Part shown: piece after piece, positions 1-7,668 of the stretch
How positions within the stretch are numbered: position 1 is the stretch's first letter
Layout: each line of letters opens with the position of its first letter
From: Streptomyces sp. NBC_00078
GTDB lineage: Bacteria; Actinomycetota; Actinomycetes; Streptomycetales; Streptomycetaceae
Length of the DNA stretch: 64,000 nt
Direction of reading: 5' to 3'
NCBI RefSeq assembly: GCF_026343335.1
Contig: NZ_JAPELX010000001.1
Span: 3,844,001-3,908,000, forward strand
Translations under genes and position numbers: made by a program
The notes under the pieces: generated by a model
Databases searched by the model: none
Told to the model about the DNA's origin: nothing
Seen by the model: the letters and a program-made list of their open reading frames with translations, nothing else

Positions 1-863
1 TGCTGGGGTCGGAGCGGTTCTTGATGTGCTTGCGAGTATCGGGTGAGGTCCGATTTGATCGTCGGTGAAGCGTACGCACCAACCACCGCCACCGTTACTC
101 CCTTACCGGTCAGCTGCGAGGTTGCCGCTCCGTAGGCTGTCCGCAATTCTTGGGGCGTGTAGCCACACGGTGCCCAAGGTAGCTGGCGACCGTTTTGGCC
201 GACAATTTCAGAGTCCACCTTTGCCTTTGGGGAATTGCAAGGCTTGGGCCACCGGTTCCCTTTCGGAGGCGCCATCAGGGAGGTGCCTGGTGAGGAGTCC
301 ACCCGGTCGAGGCCTGTGATGGTCAGCACCGACTGCTCGAGCGACGCGGGAATCCTGGGCTGATCTACGGGGGAGATTCCGGACATGAGGCGTCCGGAAT
401 ATGTGTGGAACGACACCGAGAAGGCCCTCTCGGCGGCATCCACGGGTCCACTGGCCGTCACATAATGATCGGTCTCATTCGTGATCTGCATGCCCGCCGA
501 CCTGAGCCAGGAGGTAACGGCGGACGTCTGGGCAGCTGTTGGGCCGAAGCGGTTCTCGAAGTCTGTCGGAGACAGAAAGCGGCGGTAGAGCGGGTCGTGA
601 GGGCTGGAGACGGATCGCTCGTATCGTTCCAGCTCGCTCTGGTGGCGACCCGAAAGCCAGATCCTGGCTTCCACATGCTGATTCTTCCGGGCCGGCCCGC
701 GGTCGTTCGCATGTGCTGCCCAGGCCGGTCGTGCGAAGGTCACCTGCCGGTCCTCCGGCCCCACGCCGGCCAGCCCGCCCGGCCCGAGCACCACCGACGC
801 GACGACAACGGGCAGGGCTACGGCACCAACCAGCCGAGCGGACCTCCACCATTTCTCACGCAC
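1..863 (-). CDS. S53 (sedolisin/kumamolisin) peptidase, N-terminal part, runs off left edge
   Basis: The reading frame starts at GTG 863 and stays open for 287 codons to the window edge, so only the N-terminus is present. Residues 8-32 form a hydrophobic signal-like segment. Residues about 66-180 read as a pro-kumamolisin activation domain (for example FLSPTDFENRFGPTAAQ at 96-112, then SVTSWLRSAGM-like and AERAFSV segments). Residues 235-245 (YTPQELRTAYG) match the usual start of the mature S53 domain. The catalytic Glu, Asp and Ser lie outside the window. The start overlaps the end of the ABC exporter gene by 8 bases, so it is the last visible gene of the precursor-peptide operon. By inference it may remove a leader peptide outside the cell, or be a co-regulated secreted protease. 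S53 assignment is firm; the role is not. Confidence 0.85.
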   Translation of the reverse strand, partial: MREKWWRSARLVGAVALPVVVASVVLGPGGLAGVGPEDRQVTFARPAWAAHANDRGPARKNQHVEARIWLSGRHQSELERYERSVSSPHDPLYRRFLSPTDFENRFGPTAAQTSAVTSWLRSAGMQITNETDHYVTASGPVDAAERAFSVSFHTYSGRLMSGISPVDQPRIPASLEQSVLTITGLDRVDSSPGTSLMAPPKGNRWPKPCNSPKAKVDSEIVGQNGRQLPWAPCGYTPQELRTAYGAATSQLTGKGVTVAVVGAYASPTIKSDLTRYSQAHQEPLRPQ

Positions 864-2649
864 GCTCAACCGCCTCCTCGGGACTGACCTCATGACCTCG
901 CCCGAACATCGCCGCGTAAATTCCCCCGCGCTTCATTAGGTCTTCGTGTCTGCCACGCTCGCTGATCTTGCCTCGGTCCAGGACGATGATCTCGTCCGCG
1001 TTCTGAGTGGTGGACAGCCGGTGAGCGATCGTGATGACGGTCCGTCCGGCTGAAAGTGTGTCGAGCGCTCGCTGGACGGATCGCTCGGTCTGGGTGTCGA
1101 GGGCGCTAGTAGCCTCGTCCAGGATCAGCACCCGGGGATTGCGTAGAAGAGTACGAGCGATCGCGATGCGTTGCCGTTCGCCACCTGACATCCGCAGGCC
1201 GCGCTCCCCCACGACCGTGTCGTAGCCCTCCGGCAGGCCAACGACGAGATCGTGGATCTGAGCTGCTTTGGCCGCCTCAACCAGTTCTTTGTCCGTGGCA
1301 TCTGGCTTGGCAAAGCGGAGGTTCTCCGCCACCGAGGCGTGAAAAAGGTACGTCTCCTGGGCTACGACTCCGATGCTGGAAGCCAACGTGGCCAGACTCA
1401 GACTCCGAATGTCCACGCCGTCGAGCAGCACACGGCCGGCTGATACGTCATACAGCCTCGCGGCGAGGTAACCAATGGTCGTCTTCCCGGCGCCAGTTTC
1501 TCCGACTATGGCAAGACTTTTTCCCTGCTGTACGGTGAAATCGAGGCCGCTCAACGCCAGTTCGCCACCTGGGTACCCGAAATCTACGTTGTCGAACTGG
1601 ATACTGCCATGCACCTCCTTCAGGTGCACCGGCTGAACAGGGTCGACGATCGTGGCCGGAAGATCCATATACTCAAAGATGCGCTCGAACAGCGCGAGGG
1701 ACCCCTGCAAACTGACGCCGATTCCCAGCAACGACAATGCCGGGTTGAACAGGCCCTGCTGGAGCGATACGAAGGCGATGAGCGTACCGAGCGAAATCGC
1801 GGAATGTCCGCGAGCAGCTGTCATGCCACTGGACCAGTAGATGAACACCGGCATCATCGCCATAGTTGTCTGGATGGTGGATTGCCTCCAACGGCCGGCC
1901 ATGTTGGACTCGACCTGCAGATCGCTGAGTGCTTTGGACTCCGCCGCGAAGGCCTCGGTCAGTTCCTTCGAACGCCCCATGGTGCGCGCCAACAGCACGC
2001 CGCTGACAGACAGTTGCTCTTCCAGCATGGACGACATCAGTGACATCTGCTGTTGACGCCGACGCGTATAGACCCTGCGTAGCTCCCCCACCCGGCGACT
2101 GATCAGAACGCATAGAGGAAGAACCGACAGAGAGAGCAGCGCGAGACGCCAATCCATGATCAGCAGGGCGATGACGCTGGCGACTACTGTGGTGACGCTG
2201 GAGACCAGCGAACTTGCGGTGCTTGTGACAGTCGCCTGCATGGACCCGATGTCATTGGCGATCCGCGACTGCACCTCGCCGGTGCGGGTGCGGGTAAAGA
2301 ACTCCAAGGGTAGTTCCTGAAGGTGGGAGTAGACGGCTGTGCGGAGATCGTGCATCACCCGCTGTCCCACGAAGGTGGAGATAAAGGACTCCACTACCGA
2401 TATGACGCTCCCCGTGAGGGATGCCAGTGCCATTCCGAGCGACAGTGCGGAGAGTAGCCCCACAAGCCCCTGGGGCAGGGCTACATCAAAGAGCTCCCGC
2501 ACCATGAGCGGCACCGTCAGGGCGATGAGTGAGGCGCTGCCGATGAGCAGGACGATGACAAGCAACCGTCCCCGGTAGGGACGAAAAAGCCTCAACACTC
2601 GCCTCAGCGGGACCTTCTGGGAACTCTGCCCTGCGCCCGCACTTATCAA
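856..2649 (-). CDS. ABC transporter, fused permease/ATPase (exporter type)
   Basis: This 597-residue half-transporter has a six-helix type I exporter membrane domain (about residues 20-310) and a C-terminal ATPase. Visible motifs are Walker A GETGAGKTT (383-391), Q-loop Q431, signature MSGGERQR (487-494), Walker B VLILDE (507-512) followed by ATSALD, and switch His543. There is no N-terminal C39 peptidase domain, so it would export without cleaving a leader itself. It starts with TTG, sharing the four bases TTGA with the stop of the regulator gene upstream, and its own stop overlaps the S53 protease start. By context it is the likely exporter of the modified peptide encoded at 6582-6728. It would act as a homodimer, as no partner half is present. 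Confidence 0.93.
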   Translation of the reverse strand: MISAGAGQSSQKVPLRRVLRLFRPYRGRLLVIVLLIGSASLIALTVPLMVRELFDVALPQGLVGLLSALSLGMALASLTGSVISVVESFISTFVGQRVMHDLRTAVYSHLQELPLEFFTRTRTGEVQSRIANDIGSMQATVTSTASSLVSSVTTVVASVIALLIMDWRLALLSLSVLPLCVLISRRVGELRRVYTRRRQQQMSLMSSMLEEQLSVSGVLLARTMGRSKELTEAFAAESKALSDLQVESNMAGRWRQSTIQTTMAMMPVFIYWSSGMTAARGHSAISLGTLIAFVSLQQGLFNPALSLLGIGVSLQGSLALFERIFEYMDLPATIVDPVQPVHLKEVHGSIQFDNVDFGYPGGELALSGLDFTVQQGKSLAIVGETGAGKTTIGYLAARLYDVSAGRVLLDGVDIRSLSLATLASSIGVVAQETYLFHASVAENLRFAKPDATDKELVEAAKAAQIHDLVVGLPEGYDTVVGERGLRMSGGERQRIAIARTLLRNPRVLILDEATSALDTQTERSVQRALDTLSAGRTVITIAHRLSTTQNADEIIVLDRGKISERGRHEDLMKRGGIYAAMFGRGHEVSPEEAVERA

Positions 2650-3980
2650 TGCACAATTCTCCGTTCTGACTCTTCAAATTTCTCTTGGGCGAAGTTCCAG
2701 ATCAGCCGGTTGAATTCGTACCGACCTGGTCCCTTTGCCTTAAGAAGACTCGCTTCGACCAGCCAATCCAGTGCCTCGGCAAGGGTCTCGTCGTCAATTT
2801 CGGCACGCGCCCCGAACTCGACGACCTTCGCCGCCTCAGCAAAGGTGAAATCCATCCTTGAAACAGCACCCAGAGCTGTGAAGACCCGAACGGCCGACAC
2901 GGGGAGCGCATCGTAGGACCAGGACAGGATTCCCCGCATACTGGACTGCGGATCGCCCGGCATCTCGAATATACTGAGCAGGCTGCGCGTACCGACCAAT
3001 CGTGCCGCCACCTCGGCTATAGAGCTGCTCGGCTGGTTGCGAACACGTTCTGCCAGCACTCGTACGGCCAGCGGTAGGTGGTCACACATGTCGAGCAGGG
3101 CAGCCGTCACATCTGGCTCCTGTTGGGTTTTTTCCTTCCCTACGACGGACGCAAAGAGTTCGTAGGATTCCGCCTCGGTTAGAGAACTCATGTGGAACCG
3201 GCGGACGCCGTCGCGCACAACCAGGCCTGTCATCGCGTTTCTGCTGGTCGCCAGGACCAGGCACTCCGGGGCTCCGGTGAGAAGCGGACGGACTTGCTCT
3301 GGCGTGGCAGCGTTGTCAAGGATGATCAGCAAGCGCCGCTTCGCCAGTGTCGTCTGGTAGAGGGCCGAGCAGTCCTCATAGTTCAGCGGTAGCTTGTGGT
3401 CCGGTACGCCCAGCGAACGAAGGAGGCGCCGGAGCACCAGTTCATGCGCGAACGGCCGGTGGGGACCGTGTCCCCTGAGGTCTTCGTAGACGACCCCGTG
3501 CGGGAATCGATCCGCCGAGCGATGGGCCCACGTCAGAGCCAGGGCGGTCTTCCCCACCCCTGGCGCCCCGGCAAGAAGGGCTGCCGCGAAATCACCCGGA
3601 ATCCTGCCCGCCAGCAGCTTGTCCAGACTTCCCATGATGTCAGCGCGGCCCACGAAACTTCTCAGAGGGGGCGGTATATATGTCATTTCCTGCTGCACGG
3701 CACCGCGTTCTGTACGATGGTTTCTTGATCTGCCGGCAGACCTTCTCCGTCTTGCGTCCGAGCGAACATAGACGGAACCGATCAGGTCGTTCGCATCCGT
3801 CTCGCTCAGCCCCATCGCCGCTGCGATACTCTCCAGAGAATGACGGTACGGACGCTCTGTGGTTCCCCGTTCAATATCTCGAATAGCTCGCACGCTCAGC
3901 CCTGCCACGTCGGCCAGACTTTCCTGGGTCATCCCCGTTGCCATTCGTAGAGCTTTAAGCTTTTCTCCAACATTCCCCAC
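2646..3980 (-). CDS. XRE helix-turn-helix / NB-ARC (STAND) ATPase regulator
   Basis: Residues 3-68 are an XRE-type HTH (LKALRMATGMTQESLADVAG with the recognition helix at LSVRAIRDIERG). An NB-ARC ATPase follows: FVGRADIM at 109-116, Walker A GAPGVGKTA (138-146), Walker B LLIILD (217-222), sensor-like LVLATSRNAM, then a winged-helix-like segment near 340-430. The family usually continues into TPR or other sensor repeats; at 444 residues this protein has none, so the signal input is unclear. It sits between the sulfotransferase-like gene (101 bases upstream) and the ABC exporter, which overlaps it by four bases, so it is co-transcribed with the cluster and probably controls it. Confidence 0.9.
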   Translation of the reverse strand: MGNVGEKLKALRMATGMTQESLADVAGLSVRAIRDIERGTTERPYRHSLESIAAAMGLSETDANDLIGSVYVRSDARRRRSAGRSRNHRTERGAVQQEMTYIPPPLRSFVGRADIMGSLDKLLAGRIPGDFAAALLAGAPGVGKTALALTWAHRSADRFPHGVVYEDLRGHGPHRPFAHELVLRRLLRSLGVPDHKLPLNYEDCSALYQTTLAKRRLLIILDNAATPEQVRPLLTGAPECLVLATSRNAMTGLVVRDGVRRFHMSSLTEAESYELFASVVGKEKTQQEPDVTAALLDMCDHLPLAVRVLAERVRNQPSSSIAEVAARLVGTRSLLSIFEMPGDPQSSMRGILSWSYDALPVSAVRVFTALGAVSRMDFTFAEAAKVVEFGARAEIDDETLAEALDWLVEASLLKAKGPGRYEFNRLIWNFAQEKFEESERRIVH

Positions 3981-4081
3981 GAGATCAAAGTTACATGAGC
4001 GTGATCTTTGACATGGTCATGCCCGAGTAAAGTTAGTGGCGTGGCCTGGTCAAGCGACTACACCAGTGCTGCGAGGCGTAA

Positions 4082-5068
4082 CTACTTGCTCAGCTTCGTC
4101 AGCTGATCCTCAAGGTCGGACACAAGACCCCGAATCCGCTGTTCTGTGCCAGTGTCCAGTGCTCTCGCAGGAGTTTCGGTCTCGAACGGCTTCTTCCTGC
4201 TCGGGTCCTTCGAATAGTACTGCCGAACCTGCGCCGCTTTCTCCTTCTCGGCGCCGATTAGCGTTGTCCCGAAGTGTCGCGCAATCGCTCCGAGTGAGCT
4301 GCTGAGGTCTTCACGAATGCGGTCATACGGCATGACCAAGGCGCCTTTCTCTCCCAGCTCGACGCCCTTCGCTGCGGTCGTCAGCCAGGCTGCAAGGCTT
4401 ACTGCCTGCGGAGTCGGCAGATCGGTGAGGCCGGCTTCACGTATCAGCCTCCGTCCCAGGTCGAACATCTCATGGTTGACGCGTCCCTTGCCGTTCGCCC
4501 AGAGCGGAGGGGCCGCTATCTCCGACGCCATCACCTCGACGCAAGGGCGCCAGAGAAACACCTGCGCGGTGTCGGGGAAGCTGTTCGACCAGAGCGGCTC
4601 TGCCAGGACGTTCCAGCTCGCGAACTTCCAGATCTGGTACCTCTGCTCCGAGATCGTCGGCGGCAGGCAGCTCCGTTGCAAGGCGCGCACCAACTGCTCG
4701 TTCCCGAAGTCGGCCTCTGCCTCCGCCAGGGCTCTGGCTGCCGTAGCGGACAGGAAGGGGGATTCCTTCAGAACCATGAATTGCGGCAGGGACGAGAAAG
4801 CATTGGCAACCAGGGTCGATCCACAGCGCCCGGTGTGAAATACCATGCCCTGCACAGGAAGTGACGGTTGATCGCCCAGTAGGTCGCAGATTTCCGTCCA
4901 TTCGCCGGCCATCGCAAGCGGACGTGGACGTTCACGGAGTCTGCGCTCAATCGTGTCGATCATGAACGGTTCCGCGAACCGCTCCCCCGACATGTCGAGG
5001 CATCCTACGGTGGAACTGTTCGTGTCGAAGTCATACATGACCATCGAGCGCCTGTTGAGATGTGGCAC
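4082..5068 (-). CDS. sulfotransferase-like P-loop protein
   Basis: This is a 328-residue protein with the motif FHTGRCGSTLVANAF at 77-91, which matches the 5'-phosphosulfate (PAPS) loop of the sulfotransferase family (typical form TGRSGSTLL). It has no signal peptide or membrane segment, so it is cytoplasmic. The likely reaction is sulfate transfer from PAPS to a hydroxyl group; the actual donor and acceptor cannot be read from sequence. It lies 57 bases downstream of the JmjC oxygenase gene and in the same direction, which suggests the oxygenase makes a hydroxyl that this enzyme modifies, or that Tyr or Ser in the precursor is the acceptor. The first residues before PVQGMVFHTG do not resemble anything I recognise. 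Confidence 0.75.
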   Translation of the reverse strand: MPHLNRRSMVMYDFDTNSSTVGCLDMSGERFAEPFMIDTIERRLRERPRPLAMAGEWTEICDLLGDQPSLPVQGMVFHTGRCGSTLVANAFSSLPQFMVLKESPFLSATAARALAEAEADFGNEQLVRALQRSCLPPTISEQRYQIWKFASWNVLAEPLWSNSFPDTAQVFLWRPCVEVMASEIAAPPLWANGKGRVNHEMFDLGRRLIREAGLTDLPTPQAVSLAAWLTTAAKGVELGEKGALVMPYDRIREDLSSSLGAIARHFGTTLIGAEKEKAAQVRQYYSKDPSRKKPFETETPARALDTGTEQRIRGLVSDLEDQLTKLSK

Positions 5069-5125
5069 GTGCCTCTCCGGAGGATGTGGTGGGGAGCCCG
5101 CTCATATCCGGTTTCGCTGCCGGAT

Positions 5126-6343
5126 CTAGCAGGTGAGGAGTCCCTCCCGAAGGAACGTCTGCGCCAGCACCAGGCGTCCCGGAAGGTCGAGGCGCCCCGG
5201 GATCTCAGAGGGCCGGAAGCTTGTCCGTTCTTCTGCCACAAGCCACTCGACCTGCTCCGCCACCTGTACGGGCAGTTCGATCGTCTTGTTGTGGAAATGA
5301 ACCTTCACAGTGGATTCATCCCTCACTACGTGGCAGAGGACGTCCTTCCTTCTGCGCAGAACGCTCTCAGGGGCCAGGTCACGCAGGTCTTCAAGATCCC
5401 TGAGGTGTCCCGCGAGGTTCGGCGCGTTCACCGACATCGCCTGGGCCACCACACTGTCGATGATCTGGGTGGGCGACAGCTTCTCCTGCAGGGCCGCCAA
5501 CAGGCCGCCCAGGGTCTCTGCGGCAGTGCGTTGCAGATCCGCGTCGCGGGCGAAACCAGCGGGGAGTGCACGGCGGAACCGCACGTCCTGGTCGAACAGC
5601 TCGACCATGGCGTTCTGGAGAACGGTCGCCCAGTGAGCCTGGTGAACGCCGATGGTGAGGTGGATCGACGCCTCGTCGTTCGACGAAGCCGCATGGACGG
5701 CACCGCGAGGAAGGTAGAGGAAGTCACCTGCCCTGAGTGTGAGCTGCTGCTCCGGCGTCTCATCTCCTTCGAACTTCTTCCCGAACTTGGGACGGTCCGC
5801 CAGGGGCAGCTCGTAGGGAGCGCCGTACAGACGCCATTGCTTGGAGCCATGGACCTGGGCGATGAGAACGTCATGGGTGTCGTAGTGAGGCTTGAAGCCC
5901 TGTGCCTTGCCCGCGGGGGTCAGGTACACATTCACCTGAAAGCCTGCGCTGACCTCGGCACCCAACACCTGTACAAGCTGCCGCAGCGGTTCCCACCGGT
6001 CGTCGAGTGCGTTGAGGACGACGGTCGAGCCCTGCCGATAGTGGTCGTAAATGGCCTCCAGGGTGTTCGTACGCCCTAGTGTGCCGCGCTTCGCGATCTC
6101 GGATATCGGCGTTTCATGACCGTCGACGACCACTCGGATCGTGTCGAAGCTTGGTCCGGACAGCGTCAGCAACCGGTCGACGTCGTCGAGCGTGAGCAAG
6201 TCCGCGTAGTACGCGGGCTCCTGACGTTCTATGTACAGCGGCTTCTGTTCCCAATGCTCATTGATGAAACGCTTTACCTCCACCGGGTGGATCAAACGCT
6301 CCAGGTCGAAGTGTGTGTCCAGCGAATCGCGCTCGTGAGCCAC
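5126..6343 (-). CDS. JmjC-domain (cupin-like) 2-oxoglutarate/Fe(II) oxygenase
   Basis: This 405-residue protein reads as a ribosomal-oxygenase-type JmjC protein (YcfD/NO66 family layout). An N-terminal WEQKPLYIER segment (31-40) is typical. The double-stranded beta-helix follows with the iron-binding HxD at H153/D155 (KPHYDTHDVL) and the distal histidine H217 (LPRGAVHAASS); the residues around GSKQW (166-170) fit the cosubstrate strand. A C-terminal dimerisation/winged-helix-like region fills residues 235-405. Known family members hydroxylate Arg or His side chains of proteins. Here the gene is second after a 48-residue peptide, so that peptide is the probable substrate. It could instead be an ordinary ribosomal oxygenase, but its operon argues otherwise. 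Confidence 0.88.
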   Translation of the reverse strand: MAHERDSLDTHFDLERLIHPVEVKRFINEHWEQKPLYIERQEPAYYADLLTLDDVDRLLTLSGPSFDTIRVVVDGHETPISEIAKRGTLGRTNTLEAIYDHYRQGSTVVLNALDDRWEPLRQLVQVLGAEVSAGFQVNVYLTPAGKAQGFKPHYDTHDVLIAQVHGSKQWRLYGAPYELPLADRPKFGKKFEGDETPEQQLTLRAGDFLYLPRGAVHAASSNDEASIHLTIGVHQAHWATVLQNAMVELFDQDVRFRRALPAGFARDADLQRTAAETLGGLLAALQEKLSPTQIIDSVVAQAMSVNAPNLAGHLRDLEDLRDLAPESVLRRRKDVLCHVVRDESTVKVHFHNKTIELPVQVAEQVEWLVAEERTSFRPSEIPGRLDLPGRLVLAQTFLREGLLTC

Positions 6344-6417
6344 GAAATCTTGCCCTTCTGACGTCCAATGCAGTTGCTGTTTCCGGTGTCCCCGCCCGGC
6401 TAAGGGGGAGGTAAGCG

Positions 6418-6469
6418 AGAGGTCGATCGCCTGGCCAATGAAGAAGAATTATTCAGGCGATCGACCTCT
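6418..6469. promoter_or_regulatory. perfect 16-bp inverted repeat, putative attenuator or processing hairpin
   Basis: The arms 6418-6433 (agaggtcgatcgcctg) and 6454-6469 are exact reverse complements separated by 20 A-rich bases. The hairpin lies 113 bases after the stop of the precursor peptide gene and 75 bases before the JmjC start. No U-run follows it on the minus strand. RiPP operons often place a partial terminator or stabilising hairpin between precursor and enzyme genes so that precursor is made in excess; that is the likely job here. Confidence 0.75.
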
Positions 6470-6581
6470 GAGTCGGCCGGTGCGCGCCCTCTTCAGGATG
6501 AGAATTTCAGCCTGGGTTCGGCGTTCTCAGCGGCCGCTCCATGTGCGGTACTGGCTACCTGTTAAGCGGCCGACCGTGTGC

Positions 6582-6728
6582 TTACCAGTCGCGGTCGTCC
6601 TTGTGGTCCTCGCCCCAGCTGGCGAGCGGGAAGTCCTTGTCACCCTTGTTCGCGTCATTCGGCGTGACGACGCCGGCCGGGTAGGAGATGTTGATGCTTG
6701 CAGCGTCAAGCGAGTACTCTTCAGCCAT
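6582..6728 (-). CDS. putative RiPP precursor peptide (48 residues)
   Basis: ATG 6728 is preceded by AAGGAG (6740-6735) with a six-base spacer, the best ribosome site in the cluster. The frame is open upstream, but that extension has no start signal. The peptide begins MAEEYSLDAASINISYPAG, has a hydrophilic Asn/Asp/Lys middle, and ends in the charged, Trp-terminated WGEDHKDDRDW. It has no Cys, no signal peptide and no homology I recognise. It contains single His42 and Arg46 (classic JmjC targets), Tyr5 and Tyr16, and two Trp. It is the first gene of a run containing an oxygenase, a sulfotransferase-like protein, an exporter and a protease, so a ribosomally made, hydroxylated and possibly sulfated peptide is the natural reading. 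The leader/core border is unknown. Confidence 0.7.
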   Translation of the reverse strand: MAEEYSLDAASINISYPAGVVTPNDANKGDKDFPLASWGEDHKDDRDW

Positions 6729-6909
6729 TTTCAGCTCCTTGTAGGTGCCTCGGGTCACGGGTTCTCCGTGATCACTGCCTGAATCATCTTTCGAACAACT
6801 GAAGCCCACCAGGCAGTCCGACCGGAAGAGTTCACGGCGCCAACCGGCACAGTTTCCCGGCAGAGGGCTGATGTGGCTCGCCAGTCCGGGGGAGGTGGCT
6901 GAACGCGAC

Positions 6910-6937
6910 AAAGGCCCAGACGAAAGTCTGGGCCTTT
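6910..6937. terminator. bidirectional rho-independent terminator
   Basis: A perfect 12-bp stem (6910-6921 with 6926-6937) closed by a GAAA loop has A/T runs on both sides. It separates the orphan atpF-like gene from the precursor peptide gene, which therefore should have its own promoter in about 6735-6905. Confidence 0.9.
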
Positions 6938-6954
6938 TTCGAGGCTGCGGTGAA

Positions 6955-6978
6955 ACCACCATCTGCTCAGATGGTGGC
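6955..6978 (-). terminator. hairpin just after atpF-like gene
   Basis: A ten-base inverted repeat (6956-6965 with 6968-6977) lies 11 bases after the TAA stop of the atpF-like gene and is followed on the minus strand by TTTC. With the 6910-6937 terminator it makes a tandem stop for transcription out of that gene. Confidence 0.65.
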
Positions 6979-6988
6979 TTGAGCTTGA

Positions 6989-7498
6989 TTACGCCTTCGC
7001 CGGGGAGTCGGCGTCCACCTCGCCGAAGAACGCTTCGGCGATTTCCCGCGCCCTGCGCTCGTCGGTGATCGGCTCGCCGAGGATTCGTCCGGCCAGGTCG
7101 GTGGCCAGCCTGAGCACATCCTCCCGGAGTGCCGCCTCGGCGACGATCCGATCAGCTTCCAGTTGCGCCCTGGCCGATATCACGAGTTCGTCGCGCTTCC
7201 GCTGTCCCTCGGCCCGGACCTCCTGAATGAGGAGGCTTCCCTCGTCGGCCGCGGCCTGCCGGATGCGGGCAGCTTCGTGGCGCGCCTCGGAAAGTTCGGC
7301 CTGGTATTCGGCGTGGATCTGCTGCGCCTCCGCATAGACAGCTTCGGACCGCTCGATGGTGCCCTCGATAGCGTCCTGCCGGGCCTCAAGCGTCTTAGTG
7401 ATTCGCGGCACCAAGAATTTGGCGAAAGTGAAGAAGATCGCTGCGAAGCAGATCGCCGCAACGATGAGTTCGTTTACCTTTGGCTCCAAGGGTCCCAT
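6989..7498 (-). CDS. orphan F0F1 ATP synthase subunit b paralogue
   Basis: This 169-residue protein has one N-terminal membrane helix (about residues 10-30, LIVAAICFAAIFFTFAKFLV), then PRITKTLEARQDAIEG and a long charged coiled coil (EARHEAARIRQAAADEG), ending with the delta-contact motif LATDLAGRILGEPI. That is the standard b-subunit layout and close to the usual 160-185 residues. No other ATP synthase gene is nearby, so this is a second copy outside the atp operon. It faces the peptide cluster but is closed off by two hairpins. It could assemble into the enzyme under special conditions or act as a protective variant; this is inference. Confidence 0.92.
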   Translation of the reverse strand: MGPLEPKVNELIVAAICFAAIFFTFAKFLVPRITKTLEARQDAIEGTIERSEAVYAEAQQIHAEYQAELSEARHEAARIRQAAADEGSLLIQEVRAEGQRKRDELVISARAQLEADRIVAEAALREDVLRLATDLAGRILGEPITDERRAREIAEAFFGEVDADSPAKA

Positions 7499-7668
7499 AA
7501 GGAGATCGTAACAGTGCGGACAGCGCCAACCGTGTGGGGCCCCTGCAACTCACTGAGGGCAACTTTCAGCCATTTCTACTCTTGCCGTTATGCCCGTTTT
7601 TGCCTGCCGTTCGCCGCGATGGCCAAGGGAAGGCTCCGGTATCTCATGCCAGCGCCCGAACACGCATG

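Noticed and set aside
405..887. Plus-strand 160-residue frame at the left end
   Set aside because: It is antisense to the S53 protease frame, which has a clear domain pattern on the minus strand.
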